Part shown: piece by piece, positions 11,746 through 24,964 of the stretch
How positions within the stretch are numbered: position 1 is the stretch's first letter
Layout: every line of letters begins with the position of its first letter
Source: Edolisoma coerulescens
Lineage: Eukaryota > Chordata > Aves > Passeriformes > Campephagidae
Direction of reading: 5' to 3'
Assembly: GCA_013397115.1 (NCBI GenBank)
Contig: VWZW01000879.1
Coordinates: forward strand, 248,390 to 312,389
DNA: 64,000 bases
The notes under the pieces: model-generated
Databases searched by the model: none
Seen by the model: the letters and a program-made list of their open reading frames with translations, nothing else
Told to the model about the DNA's origin: nothing
Made by a program: the position numbers and the translations under genes

Positions 11746-14304
11746 AAGAAAATACTTACTTTTAAATAATGTATGCTGTGGGATATGTCTAAACTGATAA
11801 AAAGAAAAATACCATACAAAACCACAAAAATTCCATTAAATATTTTCTTTTAATACTACTGAATAATTTCCAAAAATACTTAGCTAGCCAATTGCTTTTA
11901 TAGAGAAAAGCAGAGCTATCAGTAATATCAGAACAATATCTAACACTTCCCACCTCATAGTGATTTAAGCCAAAAGCAAGACTGGTATCAACTAAACAAA
12001 ATGGAGTCCCAGATAGTTCCTAGGATTAATTAAATTTATTATTTAATTACAATCAAGTGTTTTGTCATAAGAAATGTGCTGACAAATACATTTAAAGGTG
12101 TATTTGTTGATCATGATTTTTAAAGATATTAATGGGTTTGTGATATGTTTATATTTGCTTGTTTTTCATTATAGTTTAAGATTCAGTTTTCTTATAGAAT
12201 ATGTAAGTGTTTGATGACATAATAGGAAATGACATATTTATTAAGGTGAGGAACATAGCCATTTATTTGTATAAAGTTGTTACTTGCTCCATGTGACCAC
12301 AGTGGCTGGTGCATTTGGAAGCTACTATTTGATGACTGATAAAATTCACTGCTGTGATACTGTGATCACTGACATCAAAGAGTGGCAAATTATTTCTAAT
12401 CTATGGCCAGTTCTGCATGTGTTATTTGGCTCAATATTTGCTAGGGGAACATCCATCATGCCACTGAAGTCAAGAGCAGCAGCACTGGAGCCCTTCCTGT
12501 GCAGTGGAATGACACTGTTCCTCACTCCCAGCTGAGAGTAGCTTGGCTGAACTTGGCCTGCTGCAACATTTCTCTGCAAAGTGTGAGCACCTTAACATTG
12601 GTGTTCTTAGCATTTTTTATTCTTTCTCCAAGTGGATGGCAGGTCTCCTCCTGGGAGAATGCTGCTAGCTGCTTAACTAGCGAGCTAGAGTCTTTAGAAG
12701 CATCCACAATGTAGAGCATAGAATCATTTTTCTCTTTATTTTTTTAAATCCCTCCTTTTCACTCAAGTGTTGGCAGCATGGACAGCTGTCTGCCCCAGAC
12801 AGCCTGCCCTGCATCGTGGAAGCACATAACAGTGGCGTGACCTCCAAACTCAGCTTTATGGTACTTCCTTCTGGCTTTTCGGATAAGCAGTTTTAGACTG
12901 AACTCATGACTTCCCCCAGCTGCAACAGCCCAGCTTGAGAGCTTGCTCTTCCTGAATTAGTAACTTCGTACTGTGATTTGTTTCCTAGTTTTGAGTGTAC
13001 ACTACTAACAACTTAGTAACTGTATCCACAATTCAGTGTAATAATTTAGTTGACATGAGCTACTCCATTTAAGCACCGCTCATTTACTATCTACCATTTA
13101 GAATACTCCAGGGTGCTTGAATTACAGATAATTTATCTTGGCCTCTGTAAAAGCTCCCTGGGAGAGATTTCTGTTGCCTTGCATGTTGCCCATTCAAGTT
13201 TCACCACAGCACAATTATTGTGACAGTGGCAAACTTCCAAATCAGTTTGGTTTGGAACTTCTTTTTTTCTCATTTCTACGCCATGCCTCCATTAAATGCA
13301 GAAGGGTTTAGCTACCTGTTAAAGTTAAATATGATCAATATTCTGAAAATGAAACTCAAAGCAGTCTTCTCTCCCTCATTGCCTTTCACCTGCAACAAAA
13401 ACTAGGCTAGAATTGAAAGCAAATGCGGAAGGGGGGTCCCAAATTACGTGAAGTTAAACCAGATCAGTCAGCTTGTCCTAGTAAAGGTTTCTCTGGAAAT
13501 GAAAAAGCACCCTACATTTATCCTGTGGTTCCCTGTTATATATATGATACATTTCTCTCACTGCCCATTTCTTACCCAGGCTTCTGATACCAATCCTTTG
13601 TCCCAGAGTGGAGCAGTGGCTGAGCTGCCACATCCTCGGTATCCATAAGACTAACATGGTGAGATGGTAGCAATCCTCTGGTATCCAAATACATCCATAT
13701 TCAAGAAGAAAATATAATGAGTGCTGATCTAATGGGAGTACAACTCAGTCCCAAACCACCTGAAGTCTACCCTGCTGTACAGTTAGTCAGGGGCTGTCTA
13801 GCAGAGAAAGGGATCCTAAAGTGATCAGCAAAGCAAATAAATATGAAACAGCAAGATGCTGTCAGACCTCTGACAGAGACCTCTAACAAGAAATGTAAGG
13901 AAGACAAAAGCTGGATGAAAATGAGACCTGGAAGTTCACAAACTTTAGGAAGCACTAAACAAGTCTATAAATACATACATATTATATAAATATAGATATG
14001 AATAATAAATACCTGCATACAAATAAACACATAAATGTACTTCTTGGTTACACAGAGTTTATGAAGAAGCTATCAGTACCATGTACAAATAAATCTGGAG
14101 AGAAAGCTCTACATATAGAGACACTTGCCTCTGCAGTGGACTGCCACAAGGTCAGTGCAATTTTTTCGATAGTTCTGCTTAATCCCTGGCAATAAAGTAT
14201 ATGTGGAATTTTCTGGGTAGAACTAGGATCAATTGACCTACTGGCCAGTGCAGCAAAACCAGTAACTCCCTAAGACAAAACAAGTAAGCATTGTTAACTG
14301 AGCA

Positions 14305-14366
14305 GGGAAGTTGGACCAGCAGACCCACTGTGGTCCCTTCCATCCTTACCCATTCTGTGACTCTAA
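14305..14366 (+). repeat. CR1 LINE 3' end, short
   Basis: AGTTGGACCAGCAGACC, GGTCCCTTCCATCC and ATTCTGTGACTC follow the CR1 3' consensus on the plus strand. Only the last ~60 bases remain. Confidence 0.7.
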
Positions 14367-17300
14367 TCCCCAAAAGAGAATAGTAATTAAAAGCAGCTTG
14401 AGAATGGATTTCAAACTTCCTGCCCTATTGTTAATTTCTCTAAATTAATCCCAAGCAGAAGAGGAATTTACCAAACAGCTGCCAGCAAATGAGCCTGAAA
14501 TAGACCTGTGATGTTTTGTCCCTTTTATTATACATTCCTGTGTCTTAGAACAGAAATTTACAAGTAAAGTGAAAAAGGGATGGAGATTCAATTCTCTAGA
14601 GACACTACTATCTGCTATGAAGAAAAAAATTATTTCTGCTCACTGGACAATCTGATGGAGAAAGCTCAAGCAACTGGTAATGTGTGCTGATATAACTGGG
14701 TACATATTCTATGTTACATAAAGACAACTCCAGCCCACAATGAAAAGAGATCTGACTTGGGGAAAAAGTAAAACATGTGACTACAGTGTGCTCTGTGATA
14801 TGATTCTCTTCATTCAAGCTGTAAAGAAACTTTGATTATATCTACAAATAACATCTGTTTAAGGACTGAAATACCTGTGCATGCTCTCGTTGTAAAATGA
14901 CAAACCCTAAGCTAGTACAGATATGACATTACGCTTTCAGACCCTTTGTATGTGTTGTGACCACTAGAGGGAAATCTTGCACCAGTCTGAGTGTGCAAAT
15001 AAACTGAAATCAAAGCACACAGATGATTTTTAAAAATGCAACAATTAAAATAATTTTAGGCCTAAAAGAAACGTGTACTCTCTAAAGTAATCTTAAGGGA
15101 TTCTTAGGAAAGTAGCAGTGTCTCACAACAAGTTATGGTGTTAGACATGAAATTTCAGAAGTTTGTACTTAATGAACAGTGGTACTTTTGTACCTACTGG
15201 CTACTAAACTCAAAATGAATCCTGACTTTGGGATGAGTTTGGGGCTAAAAAGCCCAAACTGCTTCCAAATACGTCCAAGCCTCCACACTTGTGTCAAGAA
15301 GACAGCAACAAAGATTTGCAGCCAGTTTTTAAACTGGAGCACTTTTCTGTTTCTGGACTAGGTGATACCACAAAATTGACTTAGTCTGTTTTATACCATG
15401 GCATCTGCTTTTCCATCTTGAGTGAAGCTCACCTCGAGCGAAGTTCCCAAGAAGAGTGCTTTGCTAGTGCAGCTACACTGGCTGTAACAGACAGTAACAG
15501 CAATAATGTGGGTACAGCTCACACCAACCAAACTGACTTTCTGCCACTTACCACTAACCTCTACTTCCTTTGCAAGATGGATTTCCATGACCAATATTAC
15601 TTTGACAGCTGGACCTTCGGTTCTTAATTAGGTAAAGATATTTTAGAACCTCACCCTAACATACTTTTGTGCACAATTCATCTGCATAAGCTTAATGTGT
15701 TTCTGCAGAGTTGTATCATTACTACAAAAAACAATTTGTACCTCTACAAAAATAAAAAGAAAGAACTGAAAAAGTGAACAGGAATTTAATCCTCTAGTCC
15801 AAGCAATAAAGCCATCTTAAAACCATGATTTCCGTGGCTTTCTTCAGTAACATATTTTAAAGTCAAATTACAAATCAATAGATATTTATAGAAAATTGAG
15901 GGGGATGAAAATTGTTGAGAGCACAACAGAAATTAGAAATAATTTTTAATGAATCCCACCTCATGCAGCCTAAGAACAAGAGGTTAATGAAAACAAGGTT
16001 AATGTTTCCTGCATTGACAAGTCTGTTTAAACAAAATCCCTGTTTTTATGAAAGTCCCAAAGCACACAATACTTTCAGTAAAAACCACTGTGTTCATGCC
16101 ACATTAACTCCAACATAAAAAGTACACCATGTTCTTCAATCTCTGTTTTCACATATTAGCATGTCTGCTGGTACTGTTCTTTCTTTTAAGCAGCTCTTTG
16201 GAAATGTAAACCCAAAATATATATCCACTGGTCTGAAAACACCATAGACTGCAAAAAGCTTCTGAACACAGTACTATTTTCACCACTGTTTTTATGAGCT
16301 GAATCCGGTTTGAATCTGAATCAGAAAAATAAATACAAAGCTATTACAATTTTCTGTTATAAGCTTATGTGATAGATTGTTAAAATACGTCATAGTTCAC
16401 CTGAAATACATTAATAAGACTCTTTCAACTTTTATAAATAAGTCTCTCTTAGAAATAAAACTATCTAACATAAATACACATAATTCATGCATTCTACCCA
16501 ACAGCACATTTTCTGTATCTTAGTATTATTTTTTCTCTTCCATTCTGTATTTCTGTAATTGAATACAGTACCTAGAATTTTTTTTATAAAAACATTCTTG
16601 ATACTAGCGAAAAATAATAACAAATTACATGGAATAGAAGCAAAACTTGGTCTGATACCTACAAGAAATTCATGAATAGTAAAAAGATGAGCAAAGAAAA
16701 CCAAGGATAGCAATTAGAGTTCCAGTAGTAACTACCTTATTTCTGTAAAATTTTTCCAGAAATGGGACCACAAATCACAATAAAAAGAGTATCTGGATGA
16801 TCTAATCCAGGATAAGAAACAAATGAAAAAAAATCACCAATTTTCTGGTAATTAGATGGCCTTTTACATTATAATTCCTAACCACTAGATAGGACTAAGC
16901 ACAAATTCTTCGTAAACAATACTACCATGTTTTGTACTGAAGTATCATGGCTGTCTGTGGTTGGCATAAATCCAGATCACATATTTTCTATTTTGAAAAA
17001 TCTTTTACTACCATGTTCAGCCACTGCTTCTTATGGAAGAAGCTGTGTGTTCTCTACTTGCCCTAATCCTCAGTGAATTAGAAATTTATAAACTAATTCC
17101 AGCTGTTACAGACTAAATACATTAAATACAAATTATACATATTATTACATCAATTTGTATTAACTAAAATAAATGCTTGGGAATGATAAAGCTACACTAA
17201 AATGAAATAAATAAGAGCTTCAAAAACTTTTGGTATAAGAATATTGATTTGACTTGTTAAGATCAGCCTAATGTATACAGACCAAATTGATAATGCAAGA

Positions 17301-19542
17301 ATTCAATATATATTTCTAATGAAAAGGCAGTAAAAATAAATGAAAGATGAAGATTTTATCAGAAATATGAATGGTGCATCAGAATTTACGGTTGGGTTAC
17401 ACGATACCATAAATTTAAAGAAAACTGACTATGGATATCAGCTAGAAATTTGTACAGGCAATGGGTTTTTCAGTTTGTGGGGAAAGCAACCCTGACTTGG
17501 TGGATAAGAATTTTTACCTTCAAAATAGCTTTTTAATTACCAGGTTTTGTTTGCTAGAGTAAATAAAACTCAGACGCTTTTTGACTCAGTTAGGCAATGG
17601 AGTTCATTCAACCAAAAACGAAGAAATTGTTTTAAGGAACTCATCATAAAAGGACCTGAACTATTCTCCAAGTGGCCGAGAGAACAACACTCTGCTTAGT
17701 GGTCACATCATTACCACCAGTCTTATGTCATTCATCCACAGTAGAGGAGGTGTCATTTAATTTCCTCTTTAGCCTGAAGGACTGCAGAAGAGAACTCAGA
17801 TCTACTGGTATAGGAAAATTTGAGGGAAAAATTTTCACCTTTCTTTTTAGCTGCACTTTGCATAGATTGTTTCAAAGAGGGTATGAGCTCTTAACTCACA
17901 AGGGGTGACAGAGGATTGATACACCCTGCCATAGGAGGTGGTTGGAGGGAATACCCTCATTACTTGGCAGCAGCATAAAAAAGTAGATTAGGAACCACTT
18001 TCAGTGGTTTTGTGAAATCATTTCCTTGGCTTTTACTATAGCATCTGAAAACTAACCAGAAATGTCAAAATATTTTAGATGCTTTATGAGACAAACTGCT
18101 TTGACATTTTGAAACTGTTATCATTTTCACTTAATCTGAAACTCTTTTTCCAACTGTGTCCAAATTTTTAAAGCTTCAAGTACCATCTCTTTCTACTTCT
18201 GTAGCAAGAAAATTTCCCCAGGATTTCCACAATTATAAATAACAAGATTGCCCTACAAAGATCCAAAGCAGAGTTATATCTGTTATGAACTTAACAATTA
18301 TTAATAACCTTACATAACAAGATGTTCTTCTCTAGACTGTTTTTTTCAAATTTGTCTTCAGTTTCCACTCATCATCTCCATATGTTATCTACCTTGGCAT
18401 ATAATTTTAATTTTCTTTCCTTTGCCTTTCCTTGCTAGAAGCGAGGTACAGATGACTTTGATTTTATCTGTCCACTTTGACTCTCTTGCAGGTTCAGCAG
18501 TGTTTAGTGATCACTCTTCTGAGAAATTTAATATGTAAATAGAAGGGACACAACATGAAATTTAAATATCACCATGCAAAGAAAATTTATTGTGGGGAGA
18601 TGAATAATAAATCAGGTCCATTTTCATGATCGTAGGTGTCAGAAAACAGACTTAGCTTTAGACCATCTGCACTGAGGTATTATGCCTTTATTTAACAGTG
18701 TGCACTGATGACCTACATCCTTCTGAACTGCTAGAACATCGAGCAGGGCCACCGTGGACCCACCTAACGCAGAATGAACCTGCTAACAAGAGAGACCTTG
18801 TACGTGCAGCCAATACCACAACCCTGCCCCAGTCCCCAGCTGGAGGAAGATGTGAATCGACTTCTCAAAGCTTGTCAGCCACATCTTCTCTGTGTAAGAC
18901 ATGATGCAATACTGCCTGTGTCCTTCTCTCTTTAAATATGGTGGGAAACAAGAACCTGTGCAAAACCAAGTCTTTGTCTTTCCAAAAATCCCAGATGAAA
19001 TACATGCAACAAAAAAGAAAATCCTACCATGTTTGTCATACACAGCTACCACAACAAGGAGAAAATCATTATAAAATGCAGTATGCATAGTAAGCTTTGA
19101 AATGTTGCTCTATAAGCATTAAAAGGAACACCAAGTTGTCAAGCTCCTCTAAATCTGTGCTCTTTTCCTGCCCTGAACTACCAATATCAGCCCCAGCTCA
19201 TGAGTTGGTTCTGCTGGCATGACCACCAAAGGAATGACAGAATATCTAAGGGCCCACCAGACACATCCACTGGCCATCCTGCCACTATGGCCGTCTGTTT
19301 CTGGACATTGAGCAGCGTAATCCTTCTCTTCCACTGCCTTTGCTCTGAACTGGTCTTTCGCTTTTACCTTATGGTAAACTTCACAAAAAATGCCTGGAAG
19401 GTATTACAGCTAAATTAAATTTCTCTCTCCCCACCCTTCCATCCTGTAGTTACCCTCAAAATGTGCATAAGAAAGCCAGCATCTCACTGGCTGGAGCTGC
19501 AGTTCTCCCTGCACAGCAGCCACTTGAGAGCTGTATCAGGTT

Positions 19543-20634
19543 TGTGTGGTCAGGTTTTGGTAGTGGGGGAGCTATAAGGGTGGCTTCTCTGGGAAACTGC
19601 TAGAAGCTTCTCCCATGTCCAACAGAGCCAATGTCACCCAGCTCCTCCAAGATGGACCCACTTCTGGCCAAGGCCGAGCCAATCAGCCATGATAATCATG
19701 CTAAATAGGAAAAAAAGGTTATTGTACAGAAGTAATTGCGGACAGAGAAGACAAGAGTGAGAATATGTGAGAGAACCAACACTGCAGACACTACGGCCAG
19801 CAAAGAAGGATGGGGAGAAGATGCTCCAAGCACCAGAGATGTATTTGCAGCTCATGATGAAGACCATGGTGAGGCAGGCTGTCCCCCTGCAGCCTGCAGA
19901 GATCCACGGGGGAGCAGAGATGCACCTGCAGTCCCTGGAGGAGCCCCAAATGAGAGCAGGTGGATGCTTGAAAGAAGGTTGTGAATTTGTGACTCTGTTG
20001 GAAGCCCACACTGGAGCAGGCTCCTGGCAGGACCTGTGGCCCCGTGGAGCCCATGCTACCAAGTTTCTTGGCAGGACTTGTGACCTCACAGGGAACCCAC
20101 GCTGGAGCAGCCTTTTCTTGAAGAACTGTAAGCCATAGAACAGGACCCAAGCTGAAGCAGTTTGTGAAGAACTGCAGCCCATGGAAAGAACTCATGCTGA
20201 AGAAACTCATGGAAGACTGTCTTCTGTGTGAGGGACTCCAGTCTAGGCCAGGGGAAGGACTCCTCTTCCTGAGGAGGAAGAGGTGGCGAAACAGCACATG
20301 ATGAACTGACTGTAACACCCATTCCCGTCTCCCTGCTAGCTGTGGGGAAGGAAGTAAAGAATCAGGAACAAAGTTATGTCTGGGAAGCAGGGATGGGTGT
20401 GGGGGAAGGTATTTTCAAGATCTGTCATTTCATTATCCTACTCTGATTTTAACTGGTAATAAATTCAGTTAACTTCCCCAAGTACCATGATAGCAATCGG
20501 TGGGGGATCTCTCCCTGCCCTTGTATTAACTCACGAGAGTTTCATTATATTTTCTCTTCCCTGTCCAGTTGAGGAGGAGAGTGATAGAGAGGCTTTGGTG
20601 GACACTTGGCAGCCAGACAGGTTAAACCATCACA
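19543..20634 (+). mobile_element. ERVL-type LTR, apparently solo
   Basis: I recognise a long bird LTR family. The left part has GGTTTTGGTAGTGGGGGAG, CATGTCCAACAGAGCCAATG and GGCCAAGGCCGAGCCAATC. The middle part holds degenerate repeats of 36-45 bp built round CCCACGCTGGAGCAG and AAGAACTGCAGCCCATGG (about 19890-20200). The right part has TAATAAATTCAGTTAACTTC (poly(A) signal), CTGTCCAGTTGAGGAGGAGA and GTGATAGAGAGGCTTTGGTG. No gag, pol or env and no primer-binding site adjoin it, so it looks solo. The exact ends are uncertain by about 10 bases and I see no clean target duplication. Open frames inside it on both strands are chance frames of the repeat. Confidence 0.8.
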
Positions 20635-20639
20635 GGAAT

Positions 20640-22250
20640 CCACCCTGTCCTTCACCCCCATCTTTCCTAGGGACAGAGCCCTCGTTCGTGGCAATCAAGA
20701 TTTTGGCTACACCTCAAGCAGGACTTTTGGCAAGGCCTTGGCACCAAAACAATTCGTACTCCAAGTGCTGTTTTAGTACCACATGTGTACCATATTCCTC
20801 TTCCCTCAGCAGGACTTCTCTCCCACATGCATTGGGGAGCAGCTGGGTACATTTTTTACACTTCAACATCATTTACAGTGACCATTTTACCCTCACAAAA
20901 TCCAGCAGCCGAGGAGCTGTGCTGCTCCTGCCTGAGGCAGCTGTCCCACACCACCACTTCCAGCTTGCTGGGTCCCTCAGTTACTAGGGGCTGGTGACCT
21001 GTGAGCCCCCAGGCTGACCCCTTTAACTGGGGAAGGCACTGTACTGCAGGACCCTGCTTTGTTCTCTTTCTCTGCCCTCACTCCTGAGGGAGGAGGCTCT
21101 TTCAGCCAGGAACCACTTCAGGAAGGCTGTGGCACATTTTCCCTGCCCTTTCCCGGGGTCTGTCAGCAAGTCACTGCTGGTGGGACAGTGACTGTGCCAG
21201 GTCAGTGACTGCTCCTTGGCTGATCCCTTGCCCCTGAACTCCGTTGGAGCAGTGTTTGGGTTGTTCAGTGGCTGAAGGCCAATTCGAGCATGGCATGGGG
21301 GATACACTTTGGAACCTTGGGAGGTTCTACCCAAGAGCAGCTGCACCTGTGAACTTCCCACCCTGGGACACGCTCCCTCAGGGAACCTCCGATGGACAGA
21401 CTGCTCAGATATGAGAGATTTTGCACTGAATAAGAGAATGTTTCATGGCAATACATGTAGCAAGGAACTCTTGGATCTGAGGGGATTTTTCCTTTTCAGT
21501 TACATTTTTTATTTGCTGAATTCTCTTCCAGAAAATCATCATTACTATGTACAGCAAATGTGTGCATCCATATTTACATAATTTTCTATCATATTCTTGC
21601 AAAATTGCTATTCAGTTATGATAAATATATGCAATCTTTATCATATCTGGCACTGATATTTCAAAACCTCACACTTCAGTGGAAACAAGGATGGATTGCA
21701 CCAGCTAAGGCAGTACTAGTTTTATGTGCCGTATTAATGTCTTTCCTCAAGGGATCTTCAGCTCCAGCACAGTCCTTCTTGGACCTTTGCATTGCCCCTA
21801 TATGGGATAGTTAGTGCTACAAGCTCCCCAATCTCTTCAACTATGACCTTTAAAAAAAACCAACCAAGTTTAAACAGCAAGGTGCAAATTGCAGTAATTT
21901 TCACAGCTGAAGGAGTGTAACGTCCCACACAACAACAAATCCAGACACTGTCACAGCAAACGCTCCCGTCGCAGCAGAACTGCAGAGACCTCATAGGTAC
22001 TTCTGCAAACAGTGGTGCTCCTCTTCTCTCCTCCATCCTGCCTGTGTCCTTCAGCTCCTGCTTCTGTCTATCTCACTGTCCCACAGTGACTGCTACAGTG
22101 ATAAAGATCACTCAATGAGCAGATCCACTGAGGATTTGCTGAAGAGTCAAAGCTGGGTAAAACTAGTTGCATTTATTACTATATTCCTATATTCATAGTG
22201 AGTCAAATACTGACTCGGTAAAAATTCTGGCTGAATTAAGTCAGACTCTG
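20640..22250. other. Unassigned sequence right of the LTR
   Basis: GC-richer DNA to about 21400, then AT-rich. I recognise no gene or repeat family. It may be flank of the LTR or an old decayed repeat. Confidence 0.35.
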
Positions 22251-22253
22251 CTC

Positions 22254-22259
22254 TTTATT
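22254..22259 (-). terminator. CCR6: Candidate poly(A) signal of CCR6
   Basis: AATAAA on the minus strand, about 930 nt past the CCR6 stop. It is the nearest clear AATAAA downstream of the stop that I found; a second candidate lies near 22173. Confidence 0.4.
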
Positions 22260-23186
22260 TAGATAATAATTTCTAAATAATTTCTGAAACTATATATATG
22301 CATATTTGAGCTAGTAAATCCATTCCTAAGGAATCTTTGCTAGCAGTAGCTAAATACAAAGAAATACTTCATGTTTTGTCACCAATCAAGTTCCAACAAA
22401 TAGTGTTGGAATAATTGCAGTTTCAGACAGTGAGTCGCCTTTTAAAAAGTGGAGTGTGAATTTCAGCTAGAAAGAGACAACTTTCCACAGAGACATTCAT
22501 CAGATTATCAGCTTTGTTGCATTCCAGCAACTGAATCCTGTGCCAAACAAAGAGAACAAACTGTTGAGCAAAGCTTCACTCTCTGTTCAGAATAGCATTG
22601 GGCAAAGATTTACAAGACCAAGCACCTCAGCCCTGCTCTGTCACCAGTCCTGAGCCTGTTTCTCCATTTCTTGGTTTGGATTCCTTGCGGTGCTTTGCTC
22701 AAAATGCCATCTCTTTGGGTTAGTATTGTCACAACGTGACCTGTCTGCAATTAAAGCACAGTGAAGACCTACACTTCAGTAGGATTTCCAGGTAGAAGTA
22801 ATTAACAGAAACAACATAAATGTAAGGATGAGCCTAAACATAACCTTATTCATTTAATTATTAGTTTGGGGATATTTCAGTGTTGTAGGAGAGATGAGAT
22901 GCAATTTTCCTTACAAAATGAGGAGGGTTCCTCTGTAAACTTCACTTTCCTTATAATTCCAAGAGAGTGTAATTTAGAAGAGCGTTAAGAGAAGTGAATA
23001 AGGTTTTAGTTTTACACAGGACAGTATTATTCCTTTATCTTCATTCATTTCCTGAAAGGAATTGTAGATCACTGGAGCTCCCTTAGAGGTGCAGAGGAGC
23101 CCAGGTGACTTGCTGTCACATGCACAGTGACATTGGCTTGGGTTGCTTGGTGAGAAGAGTCCTTCAGTAATGTTGTTCAAATTGTA

Positions 23187-24269
23187 TTATATAGTAAAAG
23201 ATGATCCATTGTCAGTCAGAATTTCACTAGTCTGTCTTGAATGATAAGTATCAGAGTTTGTCCTTGAACTACGTTTATTGTCTTTCTTGTCTCTCTTGCA
23301 CCATAGGTCCTTCATCAGCTTCACAAAATAACTTCTGAACTTCACTCCAATAAATGCATAGAGCACAGGGTTCACACAGCAGTGTAAAAATGCTATGGCT
23401 TCAGTGGTGTACTTTGCATAAGCCATTATCTTGTCACTGTCACAAGATTTGTCAATCTTGCCCATGTTCACAGCTGTCATGAGAAGAACAATGTTATAAG
23501 GTACCTGGCAAACTAGGAAAACAGCTACAATTAATACAATCACACGGATTGCTTTGTTTCTTTTGGAATTCTGAGCTTGTTGCAAGGATTTGACAATGAA
23601 GGTGTAGCAAAAAATCATGAATATGAAAGGTATAAAAAATCCAAACGCAACTTGTAACCACAGCAGCAGTGATTTCAGCATTGTGCTTTCAGACATTCTG
23701 TCAAATCTCTGATCACAAATCTCTTTGGTTTCATTGGAGAAGCTGTAACTTTCGCTGTACAGAAAAGAGGAACTAGAGATTAAAATTGATGATATCCATA
23801 CAGCCAAACATATGAGTTTACTGTGTGCGAGAGTCCTTGCCCTGAGTTGAAAAGACTTTGTTGCCTGTACAATAGCAATGTACCGGTCCACGCTGATAAA
23901 GGCCAAAAGCAGCATGCCACAGCTGAAGTTGATTGCATAGATGCCTCTAGTCATTTTGCACATGAAATCACCAAAAATCCATTCGTCAGCAGCGTAATTC
24001 ACTGCCCACAGTGGAAGAGTAAGAACAAACAGTATGTCTGCTATGGCCATGTTGAAGAGGTACACATCTGTCATGGACTTGGTTCTTTCATACAAAGCAA
24101 AGGTCATCACCACAAAGATGTTACCAAAGAGGCCAATGATACAAATCAATGAATATGCAATTGGCAGAAATGCTTTTGTGAAGTTCCTGACTTCCAGCTT
24201 AGAGCAAGGTTGCATGATTAGAGAAGCATAGTCTGAATAATAGGGGTAATCTGTGGAACGAGGGTCTGT
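23187..24269 (-). CDS. CCR6: CCR6 chemokine receptor, main coding exon
   Basis: CCR6 is the Gi-coupled plasma-membrane receptor for CCL20, used by B cells, dendritic cells and Th17-type cells. The main exon gives residues 4-363 of a 363-residue protein (human CCR6 has 374). Seen directly: a Tyr-rich acidic N-tail (TDPRSTDYPYYSDYASLI, Tyr 11, 13, 14, 17, likely sulfated), seven hydrophobic segments, DRYIAIVQATKSF at 131-143 after TM3, NPVLY at 303-307 in TM7, disulfide pairs C107-C188 and C25-C279, N-glycosylation sites N32 and N182, and a Ser/Thr-rich tail ending SSFTI (human SSFTM). MTDVYLFNMAIADILFVLTL and the QAQNSKR...KAIRVI loop fit CCR6 rather than CCR7 or CCR9. The first internal Met (22, MQPC) is not the start, because it would remove the ligand-binding N-tail. 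Acceptor TTTTTTACAG ends at 24270. Confidence 0.96.
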   Translation of the reverse strand, partial: TDPRSTDYPYYSDYASLIMQPCSKLEVRNFTKAFLPIAYSLICIIGLFGNIFVVMTFALYERTKSMTDVYLFNMAIADILFVLTLPLWAVNYAADEWIFGDFMCKMTRGIYAINFSCGMLLLAFISVDRYIAIVQATKSFQLRARTLAHSKLICLAVWISSILISSSSFLYSESYSFSNETKEICDQRFDRMSESTMLKSLLLWLQVAFGFFIPFIFMIFCYTFIVKSLQQAQNSKRNKAIRVIVLIVAVFLVCQVPYNIVLLMTAVNMGKIDKSCDSDKIMAYAKYTTEAIAFLHCCVNPVLYAFIGVKFRSYFVKLMKDLWCKRDKKDNKRSSRTNSDTYHSRQTSEILTDNGSSFTI

Positions 24270-24890
24270 CTGTAAAAAAGAACACCAGTTAACACACAGA
24301 TGTTAATCTTTAATCCCTGTATATTAGAAACATGATCGATAACTGACCACACATTCCAATTACAAATGCATTTAACACTACAGACAAGAATTGTTAGAAC
24401 TATCTAGGAAATTTCATATATTCATACTTAAAATACCAATGTGGAAATAATCCTTTTGGATTTAAACAAATTATGCAGAAAGGACTTCTGCTGTCACAGA
24501 AGACTACAGTGTAAAAGTCTGAATTTGAATTAGGGGTCTAGTCTTTCTTGACCATCAGAGAAGGCAAACAGGCCTTTCTAGTGTGTTATGCATTTCATAT
24601 TAATGTAGCTTGACTAAATCAAGCCCAAAAATGATTACTCCTCTCTACTCAGCTAGACAGGCAATCTATCGTAGCTAGCCTGAGACACATCTACCTGCAC
24701 CACAAACACCAACCTGTAGTGCAAATCCAATAAACTGTGTGCTTTGACAGTGAATTCTGCTGTCAGAAACATCTCATCAGATTATCATTCCTGAAATTAC
24801 CATGTTTGGACCTGCAGCCTCAAAGAACTGGGTCTTACAAAGTCATAGCTTTATTGATGTACTAATATAGTTTATCAATTAGGCACTTAC

Positions 24891-24899
24891 AAAATTCAT
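24891..24899 (-). CDS. CCR6: CCR6 first coding exon segment (Met-Asn-Phe)
   Basis: ATGAATTTT directly before the donor GTAAGT. Joined to the main exon in phase 0 it gives MNFTDPRSTDYPYY, which parallels the MNFSD start region of human CCR6. The ATG has A at -3 (GCCAAAATGA). The whole exon runs 24964-24891, since TTTATTTTCTTTTCAG ends at 24965 on the minus strand. The intron to the main exon is 621 bp. Confidence 0.88.
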
Positions 24900-24964
24900 T
24901 TTGGCAGTACACTTCTCAGAAAAAATAGATTCAGAAGGACTTCAAAATACTTTCCCAAGTATTT
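24900..24964 (-). other. CCR6: CCR6 5' UTR part of the start-codon exon
   Basis: 65 nt between a strong acceptor (TTTTCTTTTCAG) and the ATG. No other ATG precedes the start within it. Confidence 0.7.

Larger units (their letters stand above)
8350..22253. other. Gene-free region between the TCP10-like gene and CCR6
   Basis: No supported exon was found in about 13.9 kb. The region holds CR1 pieces, an AT-rich low-complexity tract and a full ERVL-type LTR. No seven-transmembrane frame like GPR31 is present on either strand. 5' UTR exons of the TCP10-like gene could lie here but cannot be told from background. Confidence 0.5.

Noticed and set aside
19767..20138. Plus-strand frame of 123 codons
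   Set aside because: Same LTR repeat block; its Gln/Pro-rich translation follows the tandem units, not a protein family.
19634..20318. Long open frames on the minus strand (182 and 175 codons)
   Set aside because: They lie inside the ERVL-type LTR and arise from its GC-rich tandem units; overlapping frames on both strands are open and none resembles a known protein.
20487..20987. Plus-strand frame of 166 codons
   Set aside because: It starts in the LTR 3' part and runs into flank; no splice sites, motif or family resemblance.
24034..24231. Plus-strand frames antisense to CCR6
   Set aside because: Shadows of the receptor coding sequence.
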